DNA of 37,526 nucleotides from Vibrionales bacterium SWAT-3 (lineage in GTDB: Bacteria > Pseudomonadota > Gammaproteobacteria > Enterobacterales > Vibrionaceae), in contig AAZW01000049.1 of NCBI GenBank assembly GCA_000169995.1, positions 1-37,526 on the forward strand. The letters run 5' to 3'. Both the position numbers and the translations under genes were made by a program. The notes under the pieces were generated by a model, which worked only from the letters and a program-made list of their open reading frames with translations, was not told the DNA's origin and searched no databases. Position 1 is the first letter of the stretch; each line of letters opens with the position of its first letter. Positions 25,343-33,542 of the stretch are shown here, one piece after another.

Positions 25343-27238
25343 TTACAGTACTAGACGACGGATGTCAGATAGTGCGCTGTTTAGGAAAGTAATGAAGCGT
25401 GCACCTTCAGCACCATCGATCACACGGTGGTCGTATGATAGAGATAGTGGAAGCTGAAGACGTGGCTGGAACTCTTTACCATTCCAAACTGGCTTAATTT
25501 CAGACTTAGATACACCTAGGATACCTACTTCTGGAGCATTTACGATTGGCGTAAATGCAGTACCGCCGATGCCACCAAGGCTAGAGATTGTGAAACAACC
25601 GCCTTGCATGTCAGCTGCAGTTAGCTTACCAGCACGTGCTTTCTTAGACACAGCCATTAGCTCTTCAGATAGCTCGTAAATGCCTTTCTTGTTCACGTCT
25701 TTGAATACAGGAACAACTAGACCGTTTGGAGTATCTACCGCGATACCTACGTTTACGTACTTCTTAAGAATGATGCTTTCGCCATCTTCAGAAAGAGAAG
25801 AGTTAAACGCTGGGAACGCTTCTAGCGCTTTAGCAACAGCTTTCATGATGAACACAAGAGGAGTGATCTTCATGCCAGTGTCTTTCTTAGCTTCGATTGC
25901 GTTCTGCTCTTTACGGAATGCTTCTAGCTCAGTGATGTCTGCGTTATCCCACTGTGTAACGTGAGGGATCATTACCCAGTTACGGTGTAGGTTTGCACCA
26001 GAGATCTTCTTGATCTTAGAAAGCTTCTGAACTTCAGTTTCGCCGAACTTGCTGAAGTCAACTTTTGGCCATGGTAGTAGACCAAGAGCAGAGCCGTCAC
26101 CGCCTTTGCCAGATGCTGCAGCACCAGACTCTAGACGCTTAAGTGCATCTTTAACGTAAGACTGAACGTCTTCTTTAAGTACACGGCTCTTACGACCAGT
26201 ACCTTTAACTTTCGCTAGGTTTACACCGAACTCACGAGCTAGACGACGAACAACCGGAGACGCGTGTGCGTACTCACCGTTTTCTTGGAAGTCGTCTGCA
26301 GCTGCAGGAGCTGCTGCCGCTGGAGCTTCAGCTTTAGGTGCAGGTGCCGCCGCTGGAGCTGCTGCTTGTGCAGGTGCTGCAACAGGAGCTGGAGCTGCGC
26401 CTTCAACTACGAAAGTCATGATTAGAGAGCCAGTTGACACTTTGTCGCCAGCTGCAATCTTGATCTCTTTAACTGTACCAGCGAATGGTGCAGGAACTTC
26501 CATTGAAGCTTTGTCGCCTTCAACAGTAATTAGAGATTGCTCTTCTTCTACTGTATCGCCAACCGCTACCATTACTTCAGTAACTTCTACTTCGTCACCG
26601 CCGATGTCTGGAACGTTTACTTCTTTTTCAGCTGATGCTGCTGGAGCCGCTGCAACTGGTGCTGCCGCCGCTGGAGCAGGAGCTGCTGCAGGTGCTGAAC
26701 CAGCAACCTCGAATACCATTACTAGAGAACCAGTAGAAACTGAGTCACCAGAAGCGATCTTGATTTCTTTAACTGTACCAGCGAATGGTGCAGGAACTTC
26801 CATTGAAGCCTTGTCACCTTCAACAGTTAGAAGAGATTGCTCTTCTTCTACTGAATCACCGATAGCAACCATGATTTCAGTAACTTCTACTTCGTCGCCA
26901 CCGATATCTGGAACGTGAACTTCTTTAAGCTCTGCCGCTGCTGCCGCTGCAGGAGCTGCTACTGGAGCTGCCTCTGCTGCTGGAGCAGGTGCAGCTTCAG
27001 CTGCACCCTCGGCTTCGAAAATCATGATTAGAGAACCAGTAGAAACTGAATCGCCTTCAGCTACTTTGATTTCTTTAACGATACCTGCTTGAGACGCTGG
27101 AACTTCCATAGAAGCTTTGTCGCCTTCAACAGTGATCAGAGACTGTTCTTCTTCAACCTTGTCGCCAACGCTTACAAGAATCTCAGTAACTTCAACCTCA
27201 TCCGCACCGATGTCAGGTACATTAATTTCGATTGCCAT
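25343..27238 (-). CDS. aceF: Dihydrolipoamide acetyltransferase, pyruvate dehydrogenase E2
   Basis: E2 forms the core of the pyruvate dehydrogenase complex and transfers the acetyl group from lipoate to coenzyme A. The 631-residue protein has three lipoyl domains, with lipoylated lysines at K41, K143 and K243 in GDKASM. They are joined by Ala/Pro linkers, followed by the E1/E3-binding domain (about 325-362, ASPVVRRLAREFG) and the catalytic core with SLSYDHRVIDG near 600-609 (H604, D608). Three lipoyl domains and the length equal E. coli AceF. The lipoyl repeats are also very similar in DNA, so internal recombination could change their number. AAGG precedes the ATG; aceE ends 30 bp upstream. 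Confidence 0.98.
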   Translation of the reverse strand: MAIEINVPDIGADEVEVTEILVSVGDKVEEEQSLITVEGDKASMEVPASQAGIVKEIKVAEGDSVSTGSLIMIFEAEGAAEAAPAPAAEAAPVAAPAAAAAAELKEVHVPDIGGDEVEVTEIMVAIGDSVEEEQSLLTVEGDKASMEVPAPFAGTVKEIKIASGDSVSTGSLVMVFEVAGSAPAAAPAPAAAAPVAAAPAASAEKEVNVPDIGGDEVEVTEVMVAVGDTVEEEQSLITVEGDKASMEVPAPFAGTVKEIKIAAGDKVSTGSLIMTFVVEGAAPAPVAAPAQAAAPAAAPAPKAEAPAAAAPAAADDFQENGEYAHASPVVRRLAREFGVNLAKVKGTGRKSRVLKEDVQSYVKDALKRLESGAAASGKGGDGSALGLLPWPKVDFSKFGETEVQKLSKIKKISGANLHRNWVMIPHVTQWDNADITELEAFRKEQNAIEAKKDTGMKITPLVFIMKAVAKALEAFPAFNSSLSEDGESIILKKYVNVGIAVDTPNGLVVPVFKDVNKKGIYELSEELMAVSKKARAGKLTAADMQGGCFTISSLGGIGGTAFTPIVNAPEVGILGVSKSEIKPVWNGKEFQPRLQLPLSLSYDHRVIDGAEGARFITFLNSALSDIRRLVL

Positions 27239-27268
27239 TGCTTATTTACCTTCTAGTTAAGCGCTGTA

Positions 27269-29932
27269 TTAAGCGTATTGTGGGTTTGTTTTTTCAGTGT
27301 CGATATCGAATTTAGCAATTGCTTCAACTACTACAGATTTCTCGATATCACCACGTTTAGCCAGTTCAGTTAGAGCTGCAACTACGATGTAGCCAGCGTT
27401 AACTTCGAAGTGACGACGTAGGTTTGCACGGCTGTCAGAGCGGCCGAAACCATCAGTACCAAGTACTTTGTATGACTCGCTTGGCATGTAAGCACGTACT
27501 TGCTCAGCGTAGTTCTTCATGTAGTCAGTCACTGCGATTGCAGGTTCTTTACCAAGTACAGTTGTGATGTACGGTACTTTCTCTTCAGCTTCTGGGTGAA
27601 GCATGTTGTCACGCTCTACCGCTTGGCCGTCACGAGTTAGTTCGTTGAACGACGTTACAGAGAATACGTCAGATGCTACGCCGTACTCTTCGCTTAGAAT
27701 TTCAGCAGCTTTACGCGCTTCGTTCATGATAGTACCAGAGCTCATTAGTTGAACTTTGCCCTTAGCACCAGCGTGAGATTCAAGCTTGTAGATACCCTTA
27801 CGGATGCCTTCTTCAGCGCCTTCTGGCATTGCTGGCATCGCGTAGTTCTCGTTCATTACTGTTAGGTAGTAGTAAACGTTCTCTTGCTCAGGGCCGTACA
27901 TGCGACGGATACCGTCTTGCATGATTACTGCTAGCTCGTAAGCGAATGTTGGATCGTAAGAGATACAGTTCGGGATAGTGTTCGCTTGGATGTGCGAGTG
28001 ACCATCTTCGTGCTGTAGACCTTCACCGTTCAGTGTTGTACGACCAGCTGTAGCACCTAGTAGGAAGCCGCGAGCTTGTTGGTCACCTGCTAGCCATGCC
28101 ATGTCACCAATACGTTGGAAACCGAACATAGAGTAGTAGATGTAGAACGGGATCATTGGTAGGTCGTTCGTGCTGTATGAAGTTGCAGCTGCAACCCATG
28201 AAGCCATAGAACCTAGCTCGTTGATACCTTCTTGAAGAACTTGACCAGATGTTGCTTCTTTGTAGTAAGAAACGATGCCTTTATCTTCAGGTGTGTATTC
28301 TTGACCGTGTGGGTTGTAGATACCAACCTGACGGAATAGACCTTCCATACCGAATGTACGAGCTTCATCACAGATGATAGGAACGATGTTCTTACCGATG
28401 TTCTTGTCTTTCAGTAGGATGTTTAGCGTACGTACGTAAGCCATAGTCGTTGAAATTTCACGCTTCTGTGCACCTAGTAGAGGAGCAAACTCTTCTAGCT
28501 CTGGTACTTTGAATTCTTGAGTGAATTTTGGCAGACGTGCTGGCGTGTAACCTTGTAGGGCTTTACGACGAGCATGTAGGTATTCGTATTCAGCAGAACC
28601 TTCTTCCAGTTTCAGGTAAGGAAGCTCAGACACTTTCTCATCAGAAAGGATGTCTTGTAGGCCTAGACGGTCACGTAGGTATTGTACGTGAGTCATGTCC
28701 ATCTTCTTAACACCGTGTGCGATGTTCTTACCTTCTGCAGCTTCACCCATGCCGTAACCTTTAACTGTCTTAGCTAGGATTACTGTTGGCTTGCCACCTG
28801 TCTCTTTTGCATTGTTGAATGCAGCGAACAGTTTAGAAGAATCGTGACCACCACGCTTCAGTTCGAAGATTTGGTCGTCAGTCATGTCTGCAACTAGTGC
28901 AGCTGTTTCTGGGTACTTACCAAAGAAGTGCTCACGTACGTATGCGCCATCTTTAGATTTGAATGTCTGGTAGTCACCATCGATAGTTTCGTTCATTAGT
29001 TGAAGAAGCTTACCAGTAGTGTCTTTAGCTAGTAGAGAATCCCAGTTGCTACCCCAGATAACTTTAACAACGTTCCAACCTGCACCTTTGAATAGGCCTT
29101 CAAGTTCTTGGATGATGCTACCGTTACCCATTACAGGGCCGTCTAGACGCTGTAGGTTACAGTTGATTAGGAAACATAGGTTGTCTAGTTTCTCACGCGC
29201 AGCGAAAGAGATAGCACCACGTGATTCTGGCTCATCCATCTCACCGTCGCCTAGGAAAGCGTATACACGTTGAGCAGAAGTATCTTTAAGACCACGGCCT
29301 TCTAGGTACTTAAGGAAACGAGCTTGGTAGATCGCAGAGATCGGACCTAGACCCATAGATACCGTAGGGAACTGCCAGAATTCAGGCATTAGTTTAGGGT
29401 GCGGGTAAGAAGGGATACCTTTACCATCAACTTCTTGACGGAAGTTATCTAGCTGCTCTTCAGTTAAACGACCTTCAACGAATGCACGAGAGTAGATACC
29501 AGGAGAGGTGTGACCTTGGTAGTAAACTAGATCGCCACCGTCCGTCTCGTTTGGAGCACGGAAGAAGTGGTTGAAACAAACTTCGTAGAAAGCTGCTGCT
29601 GACTGGTAAGAAGCCATGTGACCACCTAGGTCTAGGTCTTTCTTAGAAGCACGCAATACGATCATGATTGCGTTCCAGCGAATAATCGAACGAATACGAC
29701 GCTCAAGAGTTACGTCACCAGGGTAAGCTGGCTCTTGCGCTGCTGGAATTGTGTTGATGTAGTTTGTGTTGATACCTGTAGCCATATCAACGCCATCTAA
29801 ACGCGCTTTATCTAGAACTTGTTCTAGTAAAAACTGTGCACGTTCTACACCTTCTTCACGTACTACTGACTCAAGAGCTTCTAACCAATCTTGAGTTTCC
29901 AGAGCATCAACGTCATGCTTCATGTCAGACAT
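27269..29932 (-). CDS. aceE: Pyruvate dehydrogenase E1 component (homodimeric)
   Basis: E1 decarboxylates pyruvate with thiamine diphosphate and acetylates the lipoyl group of AceF. The 887-residue protein is the single-chain type of E. coli (887 there), not the alpha/beta type. It shows GHTSPGIYSRAF, the thiamine-binding motif GDGEMDEPES followed later by NCNLQRLDGPV, and later EDGHSHIQANTIPNC and DGFGRSDSRANLR. AGGAT lies 8 bases before the ATG. It follows pdhR after 62 bp, so it can be read from the pdhR promoter and be repressed by PdhR when pyruvate is low. Strong codon bias fits a highly expressed gene. Confidence 0.98.
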   Translation of the reverse strand: MSDMKHDVDALETQDWLEALESVVREEGVERAQFLLEQVLDKARLDGVDMATGINTNYINTIPAAQEPAYPGDVTLERRIRSIIRWNAIMIVLRASKKDLDLGGHMASYQSAAAFYEVCFNHFFRAPNETDGGDLVYYQGHTSPGIYSRAFVEGRLTEEQLDNFRQEVDGKGIPSYPHPKLMPEFWQFPTVSMGLGPISAIYQARFLKYLEGRGLKDTSAQRVYAFLGDGEMDEPESRGAISFAAREKLDNLCFLINCNLQRLDGPVMGNGSIIQELEGLFKGAGWNVVKVIWGSNWDSLLAKDTTGKLLQLMNETIDGDYQTFKSKDGAYVREHFFGKYPETAALVADMTDDQIFELKRGGHDSSKLFAAFNNAKETGGKPTVILAKTVKGYGMGEAAEGKNIAHGVKKMDMTHVQYLRDRLGLQDILSDEKVSELPYLKLEEGSAEYEYLHARRKALQGYTPARLPKFTQEFKVPELEEFAPLLGAQKREISTTMAYVRTLNILLKDKNIGKNIVPIICDEARTFGMEGLFRQVGIYNPHGQEYTPEDKGIVSYYKEATSGQVLQEGINELGSMASWVAAATSYSTNDLPMIPFYIYYSMFGFQRIGDMAWLAGDQQARGFLLGATAGRTTLNGEGLQHEDGHSHIQANTIPNCISYDPTFAYELAVIMQDGIRRMYGPEQENVYYYLTVMNENYAMPAMPEGAEEGIRKGIYKLESHAGAKGKVQLMSSGTIMNEARKAAEILSEEYGVASDVFSVTSFNELTRDGQAVERDNMLHPEAEEKVPYITTVLGKEPAIAVTDYMKNYAEQVRAYMPSESYKVLGTDGFGRSDSRANLRRHFEVNAGYIVVAALTELAKRGDIEKSVVVEAIAKFDIDTEKTNPQYA

Positions 29933-29994
29933 GGCGATCTATCCTTTTTGTTAGTTGGATTCTACTAAACACGTAAAAAGCCGAAGTATTACGG

Positions 29995-30756
29995 CTATTT
30001 ACCCTGTTGAATTCGACGTAGAGAACGTTCGCGGCGCGACTCTTCCTTCGTCAAATCCAGCAATGTTTCTTCGATGTAAGCTAAATGAGAGTGTGACATT
30101 TCACGCGCCTTCTCAGGCTGGCCAGAAACGATCGCATCTACGATATTAGCTCGATGTATACTCACTTTCTCCACAACGTCTTTACGACGATGCAACAGCT
30201 TTAAATTTTCTAAGACGTTTTGTTCGAGTAACGGAGCCAAGCTACGAACAATGTGCAATAACACCACATTGTGCGCTGCCTCTGTTAAAGCAATAAGAAA
30301 AGCCATCACCGCTGCAGATTCGGCTTCAATATCACCCTTCTCTTGCGCGCCGTGAATTTTTTCTTGGCAGGCTTGAATACGAGCAAAGTCTTCATCGGTT
30401 CCACGCAATGCCGCGAAGTAAGCCGAAATCCCTTCCATCGCATGACGCGATTCCAACAAGTCTAGTTGGGTTTCAGAATGGGATGACAACAAATTAAGCA
30501 AAGGATCTGAAAAGCTTTTCCAGATATTTTCGCTAACAAACGTACCTCCACCTTGACGGCGAGTAAGCAAGCGTTTTGCTTCTAAACGTTGTATCGCTTC
30601 TCGGATTGAAGGACGAGACACATCGAACTGTTTCGCCAGTTCGCGCTCAGGCGGCAGCTGCTGCCCTGGAGCCAGTGTTCCTTCCACAATCAACCTTTCT
30701 AACTCTTGTTCGATTACATCGGAGAGTTTTGGCTGACGAATCCTTTGATAAGCCAT
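29995..30756 (-). CDS. pdhR: Pyruvate dehydrogenase complex repressor PdhR (GntR/FadR family)
   Basis: PdhR represses its own operon and releases DNA when pyruvate binds. From the ATG at 30756 the protein is 253 residues, starting MAYQRIRQPKLSDVIEQELE as in E. coli (254). The winged helix-turn-helix covers about 10-75 (PPERELAKQFDVSRPSIREAIQRL) and the FadR-type effector domain follows, ending ESRRERSLRRIQQGK. The frame opens 15 codons earlier at 30801, but that extension would run through the PdhR operator, which is a further reason for the shorter start. First gene of the operon. Confidence 0.96.
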   Translation of the reverse strand: MAYQRIRQPKLSDVIEQELERLIVEGTLAPGQQLPPERELAKQFDVSRPSIREAIQRLEAKRLLTRRQGGGTFVSENIWKSFSDPLLNLLSSHSETQLDLLESRHAMEGISAYFAALRGTDEDFARIQACQEKIHGAQEKGDIEAESAAVMAFLIALTEAAHNVVLLHIVRSLAPLLEQNVLENLKLLHRRKDVVEKVSIHRANIVDAIVSGQPEKAREMSHSHLAYIEETLLDLTKEESRRERSLRRIQQGK

Positions 30757-30786
30757 AGTTTGTTGTTCTTCTTTTTCTTCGCTGAC

Positions 30787-30803
30787 AATTGGTAATACCA
30801 ATT
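30787..30803. promoter_or_regulatory. PdhR operator 1
   Basis: AATTGGTAATACCAATT is a perfect inverted repeat except for its centre and matches the known PdhR box ATTGGTnnnACCAAT at every defined base. It lies 31 bp upstream of the pdhR start codon, just downstream of the putative -10, where a bound repressor would block transcription. Confidence 0.9.
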
Positions 30804-30817
30804 TTAAGTTGGGCAGA

Positions 30818-30846
30818 AATTAACATAATTAAAACGCCACTGTCCA
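30818..30846 (-). promoter_or_regulatory. possible pdhR operon promoter
   Basis: TGGACA (30841-30846) is one base off the -35 consensus and stands 17 bp from a weak -10 TTAATT (30818-30823). Transcription would start close to the PdhR box. The -10 is poor, so this placement is tentative. Confidence 0.35.
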
Positions 30847-30923
30847 GCGTAAAATTGACCTGCATCATAGAACGCAGTGTGAATTAACCACGATTTAACA
30901 AATGAAATTTAAAACAGCAACCA

Positions 30924-30940
30924 AATTGGTCTTACCATTT
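30924..30940. promoter_or_regulatory. PdhR operator-like site 2
   Basis: AATTGGTCTTACCATTT keeps ATTGGTnnnACCA and differs from the box in one position of the right half. Its centre is 137 bp from the centre of operator 1, a spacing that would allow DNA looping. It is upstream of the putative promoter and might serve a second promoter or cooperative repression. Confidence 0.6.
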
Positions 30941-31201
30941 ACAGCGGTAATACTTTTGGGGAGTACTCGTGCTAGAAAGTTTCAGGATAAAAATGAATTG
31001 TTTCAGAAAGATTAGTCCAAGTCGGTCAAAAATCGAACCAAGCGCACATTTGAGGGGAAATTTCTGTTCATAAGCTTTAATATCTGGGTGTTTGATAAGC
31101 TCGTCACACTCTTGATTTATTGATACCCATCAACGAACCACTTTCTTTACATTGCAACAACAAAAAATCACAAGTGGTTATGCTAAGCGTTGATTAAGCA
31201 A
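30941..31201. other. gene-free stretch between pdhR and ampD
   Basis: I see no reading frame, RNA gene or repeat here. In E. coli ampE and aroP lie between ampD and pdhR; neither is present. Confidence 0.6.
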
Positions 31202-31222
31202 GGCTCTGCAATTGGCAGAGCC
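31202..31222 (-). terminator. hairpin after ampD, possible terminator
   Basis: GGCTCTGC and GCAGAGCC form a perfect 8-bp stem with a 5-base loop, 17 bp after the ampD stop. The minus-strand tail (TTGCTTAATC) is only partly T-rich, so termination may be incomplete. Confidence 0.6.
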
Positions 31223-31239
31223 ATAAATAGGATTAGGGA

Positions 31240-31788
31240 TTAGAAGCGCAATTTGCCTTTAAATTTTGTCCAGTCGAAGACCAACCCAGGGTCTGTTTTG
31301 CGTAAAGGTGCTATGTATTGATGCCCAGTGATACGTTCATTAGTGATCTGAGGAAAACTTGAGACCAGTGTTTCCGTTAGCTCAGTCAAGGCTTGATACT
31401 GCTGCTCTGTATAGGCAACAAAATCGCTGCCCTCTAATTCAATCCCAATAGAGTAGTCATTACACCTTTCGCGGCCTGCAAAGCTCGATTGGCCTGCATG
31501 CCAAGCCCTGTCCAAGAAAGAAACGAACTGCACCACTTCACCATCACGGCGAATCAAGCAGTGAGCCGATACCCCCATTTGATGAATCACTTTGAAAAAC
31601 GGGTGTTCCGTTGGATCGAGATTACCCGTAAAGAACTGCTCGATATAAGGCCCACCAAATTGCCCCGGTGGCAGGCTAATATTGTGGACCACCAGCAGAG
31701 AGATATCATCGACACTCGGCCGAGCGTCAAAATACGGGGAAGGAACATGCCGAGCGTTTTCGTACCATCCTTTGGAGCAGATCGTCAT
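31240..31788 (-). CDS. ampD: 1,6-anhydro-N-acetylmuramyl-L-alanine amidase AmpD
   Basis: AmpD is a cytoplasmic zinc amidase that cuts the peptide from anhydromuropeptides during cell-wall recycling; its loss can raise AmpC beta-lactamase where AmpR is present. The chosen ATG gives 182 residues (E. coli 183), starting MTICSKGWYENARHVPSPYF. The zinc ligands are visible: H in VVHNISLPP, H in TGHQYIAP and D in KTDPG; GRERCNDYSIGIELEG is the family core. The frame extends 21 codons upstream to 31851 without family support. It is divergent from nadC as in E. coli, but ampE is not next to it. Confidence 0.95.
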   Translation of the reverse strand: MTICSKGWYENARHVPSPYFDARPSVDDISLLVVHNISLPPGQFGGPYIEQFFTGNLDPTEHPFFKVIHQMGVSAHCLIRRDGEVVQFVSFLDRAWHAGQSSFAGRERCNDYSIGIELEGSDFVAYTEQQYQALTELTETLVSSFPQITNERITGHQYIAPLRKTDPGLVFDWTKFKGKLRF

Positions 31789-31923
31789 CTTGGTCTCACT
31801 TTCTTTTTTTGCTAGCACAGTAGATTGTGACCTTGCCCATGGAGCAGTCACGCTAGCCTCTTTAATTTGAAGTTAAGCAAGAGTATCATTCCATTCCCAC
31901 TCCCTTTCAAGATTAGATTTGCG

Positions 31924-32814
31924 ATGAAAAACACACATAACAGCCACCAACGCCTTGACTACTTAAAAGAGCAACTGCCTCTCGAGATCACTCGTGCAGT
32001 CGCAGAAACAATCAAAGAAGACCTAGGCGGTACGTTAGATCCAGCGGCTGATATTACGGCAAGTCTAATCCCAGCTGACGCGATCAACAGCGCAACCATC
32101 ATCACTCGTGAACACGGCGTATTCTGTGGTAAAGCATGGGCTGATGAGGTGTTTAAGCAGCTAGGCGGTGAAGTGACTATCGAGTGGAACGTAGAAGATG
32201 GCGATAAGGTAGAACCAAACCAAACGCTTTGTACCCTAACTGGTCCAGCACGCGCACTATTGACTGGTGAGCGTAACGCAATGAACTTCATTCAAACGCT
32301 ATCTGGTTGTGCGACAGCAACCGCTATCTATGCTGACAAAATCAAACACACAGAGTGCCGTCTGCTAGATACTCGTAAAACTATCCCTGGCCTGCGTAGT
32401 GCACTAAAATACGCTGTGGCTTGTGGTGGCGGTTTCAACCACCGTATCGGTGTTTTCGATGCCTACCTAATTAAAGAAAACCACATCATCGCATGCGGCG
32501 GTATTGAAAAAGCTATCTCAACAGCAAAAGAGCTTAACCCAGGAAAACCTGTTGAAGTGGAAACTGAGAGCCTAGAAGAGCTAGAGCAAGCTATAAACGC
32601 GGGTGCAGACATTATCATGCTAGACAACTTCACCACTGACATGATGCGTGAAGCTGTGAAGATCAACGCTGGCCGTGCTGCACTAGAAAACTCTGGTAAC
32701 GTGACACTAGATACTATCGCTGAGTTCGCTGAAACGGGTGTTGATTACATCTCGGTTGGCGCATTGACCAAGCATCTAAAAGCAATGGATCTATCAATGA
32801 GATTCAAAGCGTAA
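31924..32814 (+). CDS. nadC: Nicotinate-nucleotide pyrophosphorylase (quinolinate phosphoribosyltransferase)
   Basis: NadC turns quinolinate and PRPP into nicotinate mononucleotide, the entry to NAD from aspartate. From the ATG at 31924 the protein has 296 residues (E. coli 297) and shows REHGVFCGKAW, LLTGERNAMNFIQTLSG, LLDTRKTIPGLRSALKYAV, HRIGVFDAYLIKENH and the final ETGVDYISVGALTKH. The frame opens at a TTG (31867) without family support. Ribosome site is weak. It is divergent from ampD and followed by the pil cluster, the E. coli arrangement (nadC-ppdD-hofB-hofC). Confidence 0.97.
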   Translation: MKNTHNSHQRLDYLKEQLPLEITRAVAETIKEDLGGTLDPAADITASLIPADAINSATIITREHGVFCGKAWADEVFKQLGGEVTIEWNVEDGDKVEPNQTLCTLTGPARALLTGERNAMNFIQTLSGCATATAIYADKIKHTECRLLDTRKTIPGLRSALKYAVACGGGFNHRIGVFDAYLIKENHIIACGGIEKAISTAKELNPGKPVEVETESLEELEQAINAGADIIMLDNFTTDMMREAVKINAGRAALENSGNVTLDTIAEFAETGVDYISVGALTKHLKAMDLSMRFKA

Positions 32815-32840
32815 TTTACTGAATAGTAAATAGTTTCCCT

Positions 32841-32870
32841 AAAGGCACTGTTAATGACAGTGCCTTTTTT
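32841..32870 (+). terminator. intrinsic terminator of nadC
   Basis: AAAGGCACTG, loop TTAATGA, CAGTGCCTTT and three more T. It separates nadC from the pil genes; the pilA promoter must lie in 32871-33059. Confidence 0.95.
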
Positions 32871-33059
32871 ATTACCTTAATTATCAGTATTTCAAACCGT
32901 TATTTAAGTTGATCGCATAAATTTGCGTGCTATATGCAACAGCTATTCAATAAATTCAAAACCACTCGCGACCACACCTGAACACCATTCCACTTCCCCA
33001 CCTCGACTTCTATTCTCTCTACCATCTTGTGCTTGCACTGAAACAAACTAAAGAATGGA

Positions 33060-33542
33060 ATGAAAAGAATGAATAACAAGAACAAAAGAACAAATCAGAA
33101 AGGTTTTACGCTGATTGAATTGATGATTGTGGTTGCGATTATCGGCATTTTGTCTGCCTTTGCTGTACCTGCTTATCAAAACTATACAAAGAAAGCGACT
33201 ATATCTGAGTTTCCTGTAGCTGCAGCGGCAGTAAAGATGGCAGTTGAGTTATGTGCTCATGAAACAGCTTCAGACGCTACAACATTTAAAACTAGCTGTG
33301 TATCGGACAATAACGGTGTCCCAGATGTACTGACATTAAACAATATGGAAATTAAAGCTATCGGAGGCAGTGCTTCAGGAGCGGTAGATGTTCGAATAAA
33401 GGCATCAGCTGCTAAAGGGCCAATCAAAACAGGGGAAACCTATGTTATGACAGCAACTTATGGCGCAACAGGTATTACATGGGCTACGGAATGTTATACA
33501 GATGCAGCTCTTACCACAACACAAGATACTTATTGCCCATAA
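33060..33542 (+). CDS. pilA: Type IV pilin PilA (major subunit)
   Basis: The 160-residue prepilin has a short basic leader (MKRMNNKNKRTNQKG) cut by PilD before F16, then the invariant FTLIELMIVVAIIGILSAFA helix with the glutamate at mature position 5. The globular part ends with a C-terminal disulfide loop (ECYTDAALTTTQDTYC). Type IVa pili of this locus serve surface attachment and, with chitin, DNA uptake in vibrios. A second ATG three codons on (33069) is a possible start. The globular domain is the variable part of this gene between strains, so only the N-terminus identifies it. First gene of pilABCD. Confidence 0.93.
   Translation: MKRMNNKNKRTNQKGFTLIELMIVVAIIGILSAFAVPAYQNYTKKATISEFPVAAAAVKMAVELCAHETASDATTFKTSCVSDNNGVPDVLTLNNMEIKAIGGSASGAVDVRIKASAAKGPIKTGETYVMTATYGATGITWATECYTDAALTTTQDTYCP

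Noticed and set aside
26418..26918. 166-codon open frame opposite the aceF lipoyl repeats
   Set aside because: Its internal repeats only mirror the lipoyl domain repeats of AceF on the other strand.
30757..30801. Longer pdhR start at 30801
   Set aside because: It would run through the PdhR operator and lacks family support; the ATG at 30756 gives the conserved N-terminus.
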